A stretch of 39,988 nt of DNA from Nocardioidaceae bacterium (lineage in GTDB: Bacteria; Actinomycetota; Actinomycetes; Propionibacteriales; Nocardioidaceae). Where the stretch lies: NCBI GenBank assembly GCA_025980475.1, contig JAICXL010000015.1, positions 1 through 39,988 on the forward strand, given 5' to 3'. Positions 10,260 to 18,350 of the stretch are shown here, one piece after another (the stretch's first letter is position 1; every line of letters begins with the position of its first letter). The notes under the pieces are model-generated. The model saw nothing but the letters and a program-made list of their open reading frames with translations. It had not been told where the DNA came from and ran no database searches. A program made the position numbers and the translations under genes.

Positions 10260-11197
10260 ACCGCCGCCGGCTGCCGTTCGCCCTGGCGGTCGGGCTGGCG
10301 CTGCTCTGCGCCGCCGCAGCCGCCGTGCTCGTCGCCCGCGGCGCCGGCCAGCCCGCGTCGCTCGACGCCCGCGTCCAGCAGGTGGCCGGGACGCTGAGCT
10401 GCCCCGCCTGCGAGGCCGAGTCGGTCGCCGCCTCCAACGCACCGATCGCGCAGAGCATGCGCAGCGAGATCCGCCAACAGCTCCGGCAGGGTCAGACGCC
10501 GCAGCAGATCCGCTCGTGGTTCCGCAACCGCTACGGCGACCAGGTGGTGCTGCTGCCCGGATCGCACGGCCCGGACCTACTGCTGTGGGTCCTGCCGGTC
10601 GTGGTCCTGCTCGGCGGGACGGCCGCGGGTGTCGCCGTCGTCCGCCGCCGACGCCGGGACCGGGTCCGCCCGGTGGCCGCCGTGGCACGTAACGGCCCGC
10701 GACAGGCGGTGGCGCCGTGGCGCCTCGCGGTCGTCGGCTGCACCTGCGCCGCCGTCGGCGCCGCGGTCCCGGCGCTGATCATGACGCACACGGCGAGCAC
10801 GCAACCGGAGCAGGCCACCCTGAGCTCCGACCTGGCACCCGCGACGGTCGCGCAGTGGCAGTCGTTGGCGGGGTCGCTGGAGGAGCAGGACAAGTACGCC
10901 GCCGCCGTGGCTGCCTGGCGCAAGGCGCTCCAGCTGCATCCGCAGTCGGCCGCGATGCGCACGAGCATGGCCTTCGACCTGCTCCGGGCCGGGCAGGCGG
11001 CGAAGGCGGAAAAGGTGGCGCGACCGATCGCGTCCGGCAACGGCTCTCAGCAGGCGATGGCGCTCCTGGTCCTCGGCCTCGCCCAGCGCAACCAGCACGA
11101 CCCTGCCGCCGTCCACACCCTGCGCGCCTTCTTGCACCGCTACCCGCACCACCCGGCCGCCGGCCAGGTGGAGCGGTTGCTGCGCGAGATGCCGTGA
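10256..11197 (+). CDS. ccmH: Cytochrome c maturation protein CcmH with CcmI-like TPR tail
   Basis: A 313-residue protein. A signal/anchor segment is followed by the CcmH domain with the redox pair in LSCPACEAES (Cys49, Cys52; the family consensus is LRCPXCQ). A membrane helix (about 105-125), a second helix (about 155-175) and tetratricopeptide-like helices with LEEQDKYAAAVAAWRKAL near 205 follow. CcmH reduces apocytochrome and the TPR part (CcmI) presents it, so both functions appear joined in one chain. The ATG overlaps the ccmG stop. Confidence 0.88.
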   Translation: MNRRRLPFALAVGLALLCAAAAAVLVARGAGQPASLDARVQQVAGTLSCPACEAESVAASNAPIAQSMRSEIRQQLRQGQTPQQIRSWFRNRYGDQVVLLPGSHGPDLLLWVLPVVVLLGGTAAGVAVVRRRRRDRVRPVAAVARNGPRQAVAPWRLAVVGCTCAAVGAAVPALIMTHTASTQPEQATLSSDLAPATVAQWQSLAGSLEEQDKYAAAVAAWRKALQLHPQSAAMRTSMAFDLLRAGQAAKAEKVARPIASGNGSQQAMALLVLGLAQRNQHDPAAVHTLRAFLHRYPHHPAAGQVERLLREMP

Positions 11198-11577
11198 GGC
11201 GGGTCGCCGCCCTGCTGCTCCCCGCCGTCGTGGTGCTCGCGGGCTGCGGGACGCAGGCATCCTCGACGGTCGTGCACAACGTCGCGGACACGCCGGCCAG
11301 CCACCGGGTGCGCGTCGGCCTCACGGAGTGGCAGATCGACGTCGCGCCCACGAAGGCGCTCGCCGGCCGGGTGACGCTGGTGGTCACCAACGCCGGCGCG
11401 ACCGAGCACGACCTGGTGGTGCTGGCCGGCAGCCGCGGCTGGACCCTCCCGGCGCTCGACCCCGGCCAGCGCTCCAGGCTGGTCGTGCACGCCCGCCCGG
11501 GCACCCCGCTGCGGCTGTCGTCCACCATGCCCGGCCAGCTGCACCACATGCAGGCGACCCTCCCGGTCGGCCGGTGA
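11194..11577 (+). CDS. Cupredoxin-like lipoprotein lacking the type 1 copper cysteine
   Basis: A 127-residue lipoprotein (lipobox LAGC, Cys18). The mature part has the alternating beta-strand pattern of small cupredoxins: an EHDLVVL strand with the N-terminal His, and a C-terminal loop TMPGQLHHMQATL. In plastocyanin-like proteins that loop reads C..PGH...M, so the Cys is a Ser or Thr, the second His is Gln, and the Met is kept, with two nearby His. A normal blue copper site therefore seems unlikely; Cu(I) binding or a structural role remain possible. The GTG overlaps the ccmH stop, placing it last in the maturation operon. The next gene on the opposite strand ends directly against it. Confidence 0.75.
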   Translation: MRRVAALLLPAVVVLAGCGTQASSTVVHNVADTPASHRVRVGLTEWQIDVAPTKALAGRVTLVVTNAGATEHDLVVLAGSRGWTLPALDPGQRSRLVVHARPGTPLRLSSTMPGQLHHMQATLPVGR

Positions 11578-12549
11578 TCACTCCCCGGGGGGCGGCCCGC
11601 CGTCCTGCGGGGGGCCATCCCGGTCGTCCCGATCGGCCCACGCGAGCAGCGGGGCGATGTCGAAGACGTGCTCGTCGATGTCGTGGTGGAGGTCGCCGAG
11701 CTCGGCGTAACGCCCGGGCATCGTCGCGATCGTGAAGTCGCCCGGGGTGCAGTCGTCGACCTCGTCCCAGCGGATCGGCGCGGACACGGTGGCCTCGGGG
11801 TTGCCGCGCACCGAGTAGGCCGCGGCGATGGTGTGGTCGCGGGTGTTCTGGTTGTAGTCGACGAAGAGCTGGGCCGGGTCCCGGTCCTTGCGCCACCAGG
11901 TGGTGGTCACGTCGTCCGACCGCCGCTCCACCTCACGGGCGAAGGCGAGGGCGGCACGTCGTACCTCCTGGAAGCCGTGGTCGGGCGCGATCCGCACGTA
12001 GACGTGCAGCCCGTTGCCGCCGCTGGTCTTGGGGTAGCCGGTCGCGCCGAGCTCCTCGAGCACCTCGTGCGCGACGTGCGCGACCTGCTGCACCGTCGAC
12101 CACGGGCACGCCGGGCCCGGGTCGAGGTCGATGCGCCACTCGTCGGGCTTCTCGGTGTCGGCGCGGCGGCTGTTCCACGGATGGAACTCGACCGTCGACA
12201 TCTGCACCGCCCAGACCACCTGGGCCAGCTCTGTCACGCAGAGCTCGTCGGCGGTGCGCTTCCAGCGGGGGAAGAACACCTCGACGGTCTCCATCCAGTC
12301 CGGCGCGCCCTTCGGCAGCCGCTTCTGGTGCACCTTCTCGCCGCTCACACCGGTCGGGAAGCGGTGCAACATGCAGGGACGCTCGAAGAGGGCGTTGACG
12401 ATGCCGTCGCCCACAGAGAGGTAGTACTCGACCAGGTCGAGCTTGGTCTCGCCGCGCGCCGGGAAGTAGACGCGGTCGGGATTGGTCACGCGGACGACCC
12501 GGACGCCGCCCTCCCCCGGCACCTCGACCTCGACCGCTTCGCTGGCCAT
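11578..12549 (-). CDS. Stand-alone LigD-type polymerase (archaeo-eukaryotic primase fold)
   Basis: A 323-residue protein matching the LigD polymerase domain. It begins with VTNPDRVYFP and carries FPTGVSGEKVHQKRLP, the catalytic acidic pair in WRIDLDPGP, the nucleotide-binding SGGNGLHVYVRI and the third acidic residue in FVDYNQNT. Such proteins fill gaps and add ribonucleotides during non-homologous end joining. No ligase, nuclease or Ku gene is joined to it, so it resembles the separate mycobacterial PolDom proteins. The ATG at 12549 lies four bases after the cysQ stop. It ends back to back with the converging cupredoxin gene. Confidence 0.88.
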   Translation of the reverse strand: MASEAVEVEVPGEGGVRVVRVTNPDRVYFPARGETKLDLVEYYLSVGDGIVNALFERPCMLHRFPTGVSGEKVHQKRLPKGAPDWMETVEVFFPRWKRTADELCVTELAQVVWAVQMSTVEFHPWNSRRADTEKPDEWRIDLDPGPACPWSTVQQVAHVAHEVLEELGATGYPKTSGGNGLHVYVRIAPDHGFQEVRRAALAFAREVERRSDDVTTTWWRKDRDPAQLFVDYNQNTRDHTIAAAYSVRGNPEATVSAPIRWDEVDDCTPGDFTIATMPGRYAELGDLHHDIDEHVFDIAPLLAWADRDDRDGPPQDGGPPPGE

Positions 12550-12553
12550 GGGC

Positions 12554-13369
12554 TCAGTCGGTGCCGTGCGCGCGGATGAAGTCGAGGATCGGGTCGGCGA
12601 GCTCCGGGCGACAGACGACCAGGTCGGGCAGCAGCACGTCACGCTGGTTGTAGACCAGCGGTGAGCCGTCGACGCGGGAGGTGTGCAGCCCGGCGGCGCG
12701 GGCGACGACGACCGGTGCGGCGGAGTCCCACTCGTACTGGCCGCCGGCGTGCACGTAGGCGTCACTGACGTCACGGACCACCGACATCACCTTCGCGCCG
12801 GCCGAGCCCATCGGGACCAGCTCGCCACCGATCGCCTCGGCGAGCGCCTCGACGAAGGCCGGCGGCCGGGTGCGGGAGACGACCAGGCGCGGCTTCGCCG
12901 ACGAGCGCGGGGGTACGACGGGAGCCGCGCCGGTGTGGAAGGTCGCGCCGAGCCCCGGCTGCGCGACCGCACCGGCGACCAGCTCGCCGCCCGACGCGGA
13001 GGCCGCCCAGAGGGCCACGTGGACCGCCCAGTCGTCGCGCGGCGGCTCGGAGAACTCGCGGGTGCCGTCGAGCGGGTCGATGATCCACACGCGGTCGGTG
13101 GCCAGCCGGTCGTGGCGGGACACCGTGCCGCGGTGCTCCTCCTCCGACAGGATCGCGTCGTCGGGCCGGTGCTCGGCGATGAGCTCCATCAGCAGCTCGT
13201 GGGCGGCCAGGTCGCCGGCGTCCTTGAGCTCCTTGCCCTCGAGGCCCTGGTCGCGGACCTGGAGCAGCAGCTCGCCCGCGGTGGTGGCGGCCCAGGCCGC
13301 GAACTCGTGGTCGTCGGTGGCCGCCCCGGGGGGCGGGCGTCCGGGGTCGAAGTCGGTCACGCCCGCCAC
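12554..13369 (-). CDS. cysQ: CysQ-type 3'(2'),5'-bisphosphate nucleotidase
   Basis: A member of the inositol monophosphatase superfamily, about 271 residues. Metal-binding motifs are visible in order: ILSEEE (near 75), WIIDPLDGTREF (near 96) and YEWDSAAP (near 217). CysQ removes the 3' phosphate of PAP formed in sulfate assimilation; some relatives act on inositol phosphates or fructose bisphosphate, so the exact substrate is inferred. Start choice lies between GTG at 13369, one base after the pth stop, and GTG at 13360. Neither has a strong ribosome binding site. Confidence 0.85.
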   Translation of the reverse strand: MAGVTDFDPGRPPPGAATDDHEFAAWAATTAGELLLQVRDQGLEGKELKDAGDLAAHELLMELIAEHRPDDAILSEEEHRGTVSRHDRLATDRVWIIDPLDGTREFSEPPRDDWAVHVALWAASASGGELVAGAVAQPGLGATFHTGAAPVVPPRSSAKPRLVVSRTRPPAFVEALAEAIGGELVPMGSAGAKVMSVVRDVSDAYVHAGGQYEWDSAAPVVVARAAGLHTSRVDGSPLVYNQRDVLLPDLVVCRPELADPILDFIRAHGTD

Positions 13370-13370
13370 C

Positions 13371-13964
13371 CTACGAGTTGAAGCGCTGCTGGGTCGCCTC
13401 GAGCCCCCGGTCGACCAGGCACTCGACCGCGTCGGCAGCGCGGTCGACCTGGAAGGGCAGCTCCTTGCGCTCGGTCGAGGAGTAGCCGGAGAGCACGAAG
13501 TCGGCCGGGTCCTGGCGTCCGGGCGGCCGGCCGATGCCCGCCCGGACCCGGTAGAAGTCGCCGGTGCCCAGCGAGGAGCGCATCGACTTGAGCCCGTTGT
13601 GGCCGTTGTCGCCCCCGCCGAACTTGACCCGCAACGCGCCGAAGGCGATGTCGAGCTCGTCGTGGATCGCCACGATCCGGTCGACGGGCACCTTGTAGAA
13701 GGTCGCCAGCGCCTTGACCGGCCCGCCGAGCTCGTTCATGTAGCTGCGCGGTCGCGCGAGCACGACGCGCGGAGAAACCGCGCCGGGCGGGGCCAGCCGG
13801 CCCTCCACCACCTGGGCGCGACCGGACTTGTGGGCCCGGAACGGGGCGCCCATCCTGCGGGCGAGCTCGTCGGTGACCAGGTAGCCGATGTTGTGGCGGG
13901 TGGTGGCGTAGGTCGGACCGGGGTTGCCAAGCCCGACGACCAGCCAGACGTCGTTGTCGGTCAC
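13371..13964 (-). CDS. pth: Peptidyl-tRNA hydrolase
   Basis: A 197-residue protein with all Pth landmarks: [20 protein letters not shown] (catalytic His24), [11 protein letters not shown] and [12 protein letters not shown]. It recycles peptidyl-tRNA released from stalled ribosomes. The GTG start overlaps the rplY stop (GTGA), giving the rplY-pth pair common in actinobacteria. Confidence 0.96.
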   Translation of the reverse strand: MTDNDVWLVVGLGNPGPTYATTRHNIGYLVTDELARRMGAPFRAHKSGRAQVVEGRLAPPGAVSPRVVLARPRSYMNELGGPVKALATFYKVPVDRIVAIHDELDIAFGALRVKFGGGDNGHNGLKSMRSSLGTGDFYRVRAGIGRPPGRQDPADFVLSGYSSTERKELPFQVDRAADAVECLVDRGLEATQQRFNS

Positions 13965-14653
13965 TCCGACTCGGTGGAGTCCTCCGCAGCGGTGTCGCCA
14001 TCGGCGGCGCCCTCACCCTCCGCCTCAGCAGCCGCCTCGGTCTCCGGAGCCTCGTGCTCGATGCCGGCCTCGGCCTCGGCGGACTCGAGCTCGGCCTCGA
14101 CCTCCTCGGCAGTCGGCGCGTGGGTCACGTTGACGATGAGCGTCTCGGGGCCGAGCAGCAGGGTCGACCCGCTCGGCAGCTTCAGGTCCGCGGCGAAGAC
14201 CTGCAGGCCCACCTCGGCGTCCTCGACGGAGACCTCGACGTACTCGGGGATGTGGGTGGCCTCCGCCTCGACGGTGACCGCGGAGTGCTCGGTCACCACC
14301 AGCGCGTCCGACCTCGCCTCTCCGACGACGTGGACCGGGATCTCGACGGTGACCTTCTCGCCCTTCTTGACCTCCACGAAGTCGACGTGCTCGAGGAAGC
14401 CCTTGATCGGGTCGGCCTGGACCTGCTTGGTCAGCGCCAGCTTGGTCTTTCCCTCGACCTGGATGTTCAGCACGGCGTTGGAGCCGCCGTGCTTGAGCGC
14501 CAGCATGGTGTCGTGGCCGGGCAGGCTCACGTGGATCGGGTCGGTGCCGTGGCCGTAGATCACGGCGGGCACCATGTCGGCTCGCCGGATGCGGCGGGCG
14601 GCGCCCTTGCCGAACTCGGTGCGGGTCTCTGCCTTGATCAGGTTCTCGGACAT
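13961..14653 (-). CDS. rplY: 50S ribosomal protein L25, long Ctc/TL5 form
   Basis: A 230-residue L25 with an N-terminal 5S rRNA-binding domain (about 1-95) and the C-terminal beta domain of the Ctc/TL5 type. A strongly acidic Glu/Ala-rich tail (about 190-230) ends in ESTESE. The acidic tail is common in actinobacteria and probably disordered. The ATG at 14653 is preceded by an AGGAGAGCAGGG stretch. It is cotranscribed with pth. Confidence 0.94.
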   Translation of the reverse strand: MSENLIKAETRTEFGKGAARRIRRADMVPAVIYGHGTDPIHVSLPGHDTMLALKHGGSNAVLNIQVEGKTKLALTKQVQADPIKGFLEHVDFVEVKKGEKVTVEIPVHVVGEARSDALVVTEHSAVTVEAEATHIPEYVEVSVEDAEVGLQVFAADLKLPSGSTLLLGPETLIVNVTHAPTAEEVEAELESAEAEAGIEHEAPETEAAAEAEGEGAADGDTAAEDSTESE

Positions 14654-14724
14654 GCTGCCCTGCTCTCCTCGCGATGCGTCTGTCGTCTGCGTCTGTGGCC
14701 GCCCGGCCGGGCTGGAGACGACAC

Positions 14725-14756
14725 ATGCACCGCGCGTACGCCGGGGCACGGTGCAT
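14725..14756 (-). promoter_or_regulatory. Inverted repeat between prs and rplY
   Basis: A perfect 8-base inverted repeat (ATGCACCG at 14725-14732, CGGTGCAT at 14749-14756) with a 16-base loop lies in the 197-base gap, about 70 bases upstream of rplY. It has no T-run, so a classical terminator is unlikely. It could be a leader hairpin for L25 autoregulation or a weak terminator of prs. The rest of the gap shows nothing recognisable. Confidence 0.4.
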
Positions 14757-14850
14757 GGACTGCGTTCCGGCCGCGTCGATCACGGAGCGGGTCTTCTCCC
14801 TCGCCGAGGCAACTGCACGATCTTAGCGAACGCCTTGCGGAGAACGCGAA

Positions 14851-15831
14851 TCAGGCCCGGCCGTCGAACATCGAGGTCACCGAGCCGTCCTCGAAGACCT
14901 CCTTGATCGCCCGCGAGATCAGCGGCGCGATCGAGAGGCAGGTGAGCTTGTCGAACTCGTGCTCCGGCGCCAGCGGGAGGGTGTCGGTGACCACGATCTC
15001 CGTGGCCGGGCAGTTCTTCAGCCGGTCGACGGCGGGGTCGGAGAGGATCGCGTGGGTGGCGGCGACCACCACGCCGGCGGCCCCGTCCCTCATCAGCGCG
15101 TCGGTTGCGTGCACGATGGTGCCGCCGGTGTCGATCATGTCGTCGACCAGCACGCACAGCCGGCCGGTGACCTCGCCGACCACCCGATTGGCGGCGGTCT
15201 CGTTGGGCCGGTCGACGTTGCGGGTCTTGTGGATGAACGCCAGCGGCACCCCACCGAGCCGGGCGGCCCACTGCTCGGCGACCTTGATCCGGCCGGCATC
15301 GGGAGACACGACGGCCAGCCGCTGGTCGCCGTACTTCTCCTTGACGTAGTCCGACAGGATCGGCAGCGCCATCAGGTGGTCGACCGGTCCGTCGAAGAAG
15401 CCCTGGATCTGCGCGGTGTGCAGGTCGACGCAGATCAGCCGGTCCGCGCCGGCGGTCTTGAACAGGTCCGCCATCAGCCGGGCGGAGATCGGCTCGCGTC
15501 CGCGGTGCTTCTTGTCCTGCCGGGCGTAGCCGTAGAACGGCATCACCACGGTGATCCGCTTGGCCGAGGCGCGCTTGAGCGCGTCGACCATGATCAGGTG
15601 CTCCATGATCCACTCGTTGATCGGCGCCGTGTGGCTCTGCAGCACGAAGGCGTCGCACCCACGGACCGACTCCTCGTAGCGGATGTAGACCTCGGAGTTG
15701 GCGAACTCGTAGGCCTGTGTCGGCACCAGCCCGGTGCCGAGCTGCTCGGCGACCTGGTGGGCCAGCTCCGGGTGTGCGCGGCCACTGAAGACCATCAGGT
15801 TCTTCTCAGTGGTCCGCTTCATTCCGCTCAC
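14851..15831 (-). CDS. prs: Ribose-phosphate pyrophosphokinase
   Basis: A 326-residue PRPP synthetase. Visible motifs are the N-terminal VFSGRAHPELA, the catalytic flexible-loop region RQDKKHRGREPISAR, the metal-binding VDLHTAQIQGFF and the PRPP signature VLVDDMIDTGGT. It makes PRPP for nucleotide, histidine and decaprenyl-phosphate ribose synthesis. GTG at 15831 is preferred over the ATG nine bases downstream because GAAGGG lies eight bases before it. Confidence 0.95.
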   Translation of the reverse strand: MSGMKRTTEKNLMVFSGRAHPELAHQVAEQLGTGLVPTQAYEFANSEVYIRYEESVRGCDAFVLQSHTAPINEWIMEHLIMVDALKRASAKRITVVMPFYGYARQDKKHRGREPISARLMADLFKTAGADRLICVDLHTAQIQGFFDGPVDHLMALPILSDYVKEKYGDQRLAVVSPDAGRIKVAEQWAARLGGVPLAFIHKTRNVDRPNETAANRVVGEVTGRLCVLVDDMIDTGGTIVHATDALMRDGAAGVVVAATHAILSDPAVDRLKNCPATEIVVTDTLPLAPEHEFDKLTCLSIAPLISRAIKEVFEDGSVTSMFDGRA

Positions 15832-15874
15832 GATCGGTGCCCTTCGCTGGCCGGTGCGGTCACACCCTCGATTG

Positions 15875-17347
15875 TCACCCCCCGGGAGGGCCGTCTCCAA
15901 CACCGGGGGTCGTCCCCGGGGATGCTGCCGGGCGGGACGCCGCCTCGGCGGCATCGCCCTGCTTGGTCCCGGCCCGGCGGCGTTGCGCCCAGCCCTCGAG
16001 GTTGCGCTGCGGCCCGGCGGAGACAGCCAGCGCGCCCGGCGGCACGTCCTCTCGTACGACGGTCCCGCCGCCGGTGGCCGCGCCGTCGCCGATCGTCACG
16101 GGGGCGACGAAGGTGTTGTTCGAGCCGGTGCGGGCATGCCGGCCGACCGTCGTCCGGTGCTTCTCGACGCCGTCGTAGTTGGCGAAGATCGTGCCGGCGC
16201 CGATGTTGGTGCCCTCCCCGATCTCGGCGTCCCCGACGTAGGACAGGTGCGGCACCTTGGCGCCGTCGCCGATGCGGGCGTTCTTGGCCTCCACGAAGGC
16301 ACCGATCTTGCCGCCCGCACCCACCACGGTCCCGGGACGCAGGTAGGAGAACGGGCCGACGTCGGCACCAGCGCCGATGACCGCCAGCTCGCCGTGCGTG
16401 CGCACCACCCGGGCACCCTCGCCCACCTCGACGTCCTTGAGCGTGCAGTCGGGACCGACCACCGCGTCCTCGGCGACCACGGTCGCGCCCAGCAGCTGCA
16501 CGCCCGGCAGGATCGTCACGTCGCGGGCGAGCTTCACGTCCACGTCGATCCAGGTGCTCTCGGGGTCGACGACGGTGACGCCCTCCCGCATCCAGCGGGT
16601 GAGCACGCGGCTGTTCATCTCCCTGGCCAGCGAGGCGAGCTGGGCCCGGTCGTTGGCGCCCTCGGTCTGCTTCACGTCGTCGAGCACGAACGCCCCGACG
16701 CTACGACCGTCCTCGCGGGCCAGCGCGACCGTGTCGGTGAGGTAGTACTCACGCTTGGCGTTGTCGTTGCCGATCCGCGGCAGCGCTGCATCGAGGAAGT
16801 CGGCGTCGAAGGCCAGGATCCCGCTGTTGATCTCGTCGACGGCGGCCTGCTCCGGGGTTGCCTCACGCTCCTCGACGATCGCCACGACCCCGGACGCGTC
16901 CCGGATCACCCGCCCGTAGCCGGCCGGGTCCGGGACCCGGCCCGAGAGGATGCTCATCGCATGCTGCGAGCCGAGGTGGAAGTCCGCGAACGCGCGCAGG
17001 CTGTCGCCCTGCAGCAGCGGGGTGTCGGCGTACGCCACCAGCACCGTGCCGCTGCGCGCCTCGGCCGGCAGCGCCTGCCAGGCGACACGCACGGCGTGGC
17101 CGGTGCCGTCCTGGCTCTCCTGGACCGCGATCACGGCGTCGGGCACCAGCTCCCGCACGTGCGGCACCACCTGCTCACGCTGGTTGCCCACCACCGCGAC
17201 GATGCGCGTCGGCTCAAGCGCCTGCGCTGCCGCGAGCACGTGCCCCAACATGCTTCGTCCGGCGATGGGGTGCAGAACCTTCATCGTCTTCGACTTCATC
17301 CGGGTGCCCCCGCCAGCGGCGAGGACGATGACCGTCAGATCATTCAT
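15875..17347 (-). CDS. glmU: Bifunctional GlmU: GlcN-1-P acetyltransferase / GlcNAc-1-P uridyltransferase
   Basis: A 490-residue protein. The N-terminal pyrophosphorylase domain starts VIVLAAGGGTRMKSK and has QDGTGHAV and YADTPLL. A C-terminal left-handed beta-helix shows hexapeptide repeats (IGAGADVGPFSYLRPGTVVG) and acetyltransferase residues around KIGAFVEAKNARIGDGAKV. It makes UDP-GlcNAc for peptidoglycan. The Ala/Pro/Gly-rich tail of about 30 residues is typical of actinobacterial GlmU. The ATG at 17347 starts one base after the discriminator base of the upstream tRNA-Gln, so no separate leader exists. Confidence 0.96.
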   Translation of the reverse strand: MNDLTVIVLAAGGGTRMKSKTMKVLHPIAGRSMLGHVLAAAQALEPTRIVAVVGNQREQVVPHVRELVPDAVIAVQESQDGTGHAVRVAWQALPAEARSGTVLVAYADTPLLQGDSLRAFADFHLGSQHAMSILSGRVPDPAGYGRVIRDASGVVAIVEEREATPEQAAVDEINSGILAFDADFLDAALPRIGNDNAKREYYLTDTVALAREDGRSVGAFVLDDVKQTEGANDRAQLASLAREMNSRVLTRWMREGVTVVDPESTWIDVDVKLARDVTILPGVQLLGATVVAEDAVVGPDCTLKDVEVGEGARVVRTHGELAVIGAGADVGPFSYLRPGTVVGAGGKIGAFVEAKNARIGDGAKVPHLSYVGDAEIGEGTNIGAGTIFANYDGVEKHRTTVGRHARTGSNNTFVAPVTIGDGAATGGGTVVREDVPPGALAVSAGPQRNLEGWAQRRRAGTKQGDAAEAASRPAASPGTTPGVGDGPPGG

Positions 17348-17348
17348 G

Positions 17349-17427
17349 CTCCCCGGGCAGGAGTCGAACCTGCGTCGCTAGTCCTGATTCAAAGTCAGGC
17401 GGGCCCTGCCGACAGACCAACCGGGGA
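17349..17427 (-). tRNA. tRNA-Gln (anticodon TTG)
   Basis: Acceptor arms TCCCCGG and CCGGGGA pair fully (17421-17427 with 17350-17356), with discriminator G at 17349. The anticodon stem CCTGA/TCAGG closes the loop CTTTGAA with anticodon TTG (reads CAA). The T-arm is GCAGG-TTCGACT-CCTGC. The D-stem GGTC/GGCC has one wobble pair. CCA is not encoded. The glmU start follows after a single C. Confidence 0.95.
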
Positions 17428-17437
17428 CGGTGCCGAC

Positions 17438-17443
17438 AGGCTA
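17438..17443 (-). promoter_or_regulatory. Candidate -10 box for tRNA-Gln
   Basis: TAGCCT on the minus strand ends 11 bases before the tRNA 5' end, a suitable place for a -10 element. No clear -35 was found at normal spacing. Confidence 0.3.
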
Positions 17444-17471
17444 ACCGAGACGAGCGGGGCCGCCGCTGTCG

Positions 17472-18227
17472 TCACAGCTGCTGGCGAACGCCGGCCTCGC
17501 GGATCAGGTTGGGCTCCTGCTCGTCGAGCGCGACGTGGGCGGCGTCGATCCTCGCCGAGCCCATTCGCGGCACCGGCAGGACCGCCCGGTGTGCCACGCC
17601 CTCCAGCTCGAAGGCGAGGGCGGCGTAGAGGCCGACCGCTGCCAGGGCGATGCCGACCCAGCCGGCGACGTCGGCCCAGCCGGTGGCAGCTGCCCAGTGG
17701 TACGACGAGGCCAGCCCGGCGGTCGCTGTCACGGCGAAGCGGGTCGCGGTCAGCAGCATCACGAGGCCGGCCACCGGCTTGCCGAACGAGGCAATCACCG
17801 GCACCAGCATGATGCCGGCCAGGGCGTAGAGGATCACCGACTCGGCGGGCGAGGGCAGCGGCAGGTGCGTCGTCACCGTTGCCATGGCGATCGACCCCCA
17901 GCCGAGCGCGAGCATGCCCATGCCGGTGCCGGCCACCGGGTCGCGCGAGAGGAACCCGAAGATGCACGAGATCAGGAAGACCGGGACGCAGAGCACCAGC
18001 ACCACCCGGCCGGCGACCAGGCCTCCCACGGGGCTGATCCAGCCGAGCTGGATCGAGGAGTAGACCGTCGTGGCGACCACGAGCGCGAGGAACCCCATCG
18101 GCAACGGGGTCGCCAGCGGGCGCAGGAAGACCTGGGCGACCCGCTCGGGCATGTGCGCGGTCAGGTTGCCGGGCGCGTCGACGGCCCGGGGACGGACAGG
18201 GTGCGGCTCTCCGGCGGATTGGGTCAT
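17472..18227 (-). CDS. Six-helix membrane protein, possibly acetate uptake (AceTr)-like
   Basis: A 251-residue protein with about six hydrophobic segments between residues 35 and 205 and a charged C-terminal tail. The first helix begins LATPLPMGFLALVVATTVYSS, which loosely recalls the NPAPLGL motif of the GPR1/FUN34/YaaH acetate transporter family, but the motif is not exact and I do not assign the function. It is divergent from the desaturase gene and shares the operator-bearing gap with it. Its last codons lie upstream of the tRNA-Gln. Confidence 0.65.
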   Translation of the reverse strand: MTQSAGEPHPVRPRAVDAPGNLTAHMPERVAQVFLRPLATPLPMGFLALVVATTVYSSIQLGWISPVGGLVAGRVVLVLCVPVFLISCIFGFLSRDPVAGTGMGMLALGWGSIAMATVTTHLPLPSPAESVILYALAGIMLVPVIASFGKPVAGLVMLLTATRFAVTATAGLASSYHWAAATGWADVAGWVGIALAAVGLYAALAFELEGVAHRAVLPVPRMGSARIDAAHVALDEQEPNLIREAGVRQQL

Positions 18228-18277
18228 GGCGGGCGGGGTACCCGACGGGGCGAGCGGCGAAACAGACGCTTGGGTGC

Positions 18278-18306
18278 CTACGCGAGCGTAGGTTACGGTT
18301 TCGTAA
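18278..18306. promoter_or_regulatory. Two adjacent inverted repeats, candidate operator of the desaturase gene
   Basis: CCTACGCGAGCGTAGG (18278-18293) is a perfect 6-4-6 inverted repeat. It runs straight into TTACGGTTTCGTAA (18293-18306), a perfect 5-4-5 repeat sharing one base. Both are built on TACG/CGTA half-sites, and a further TACGC follows. They lie 45-73 bases upstream of the desaturase ATG in the divergent gap. Such sites fit a dimeric regulator of the TetR type that controls lipid desaturases. Confidence 0.7.
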
Positions 18307-18350
18307 GTACGCGGTCGCTCGGCCGCAGCGAGGACAGCACGAGGAACCCG

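Noticed and set aside
11575-11580. TGATCA formed by the two abutting stop codons as a possible regulatory site
   Set aside because: It is simply two convergent genes ending back to back; there is no other symmetry around it.
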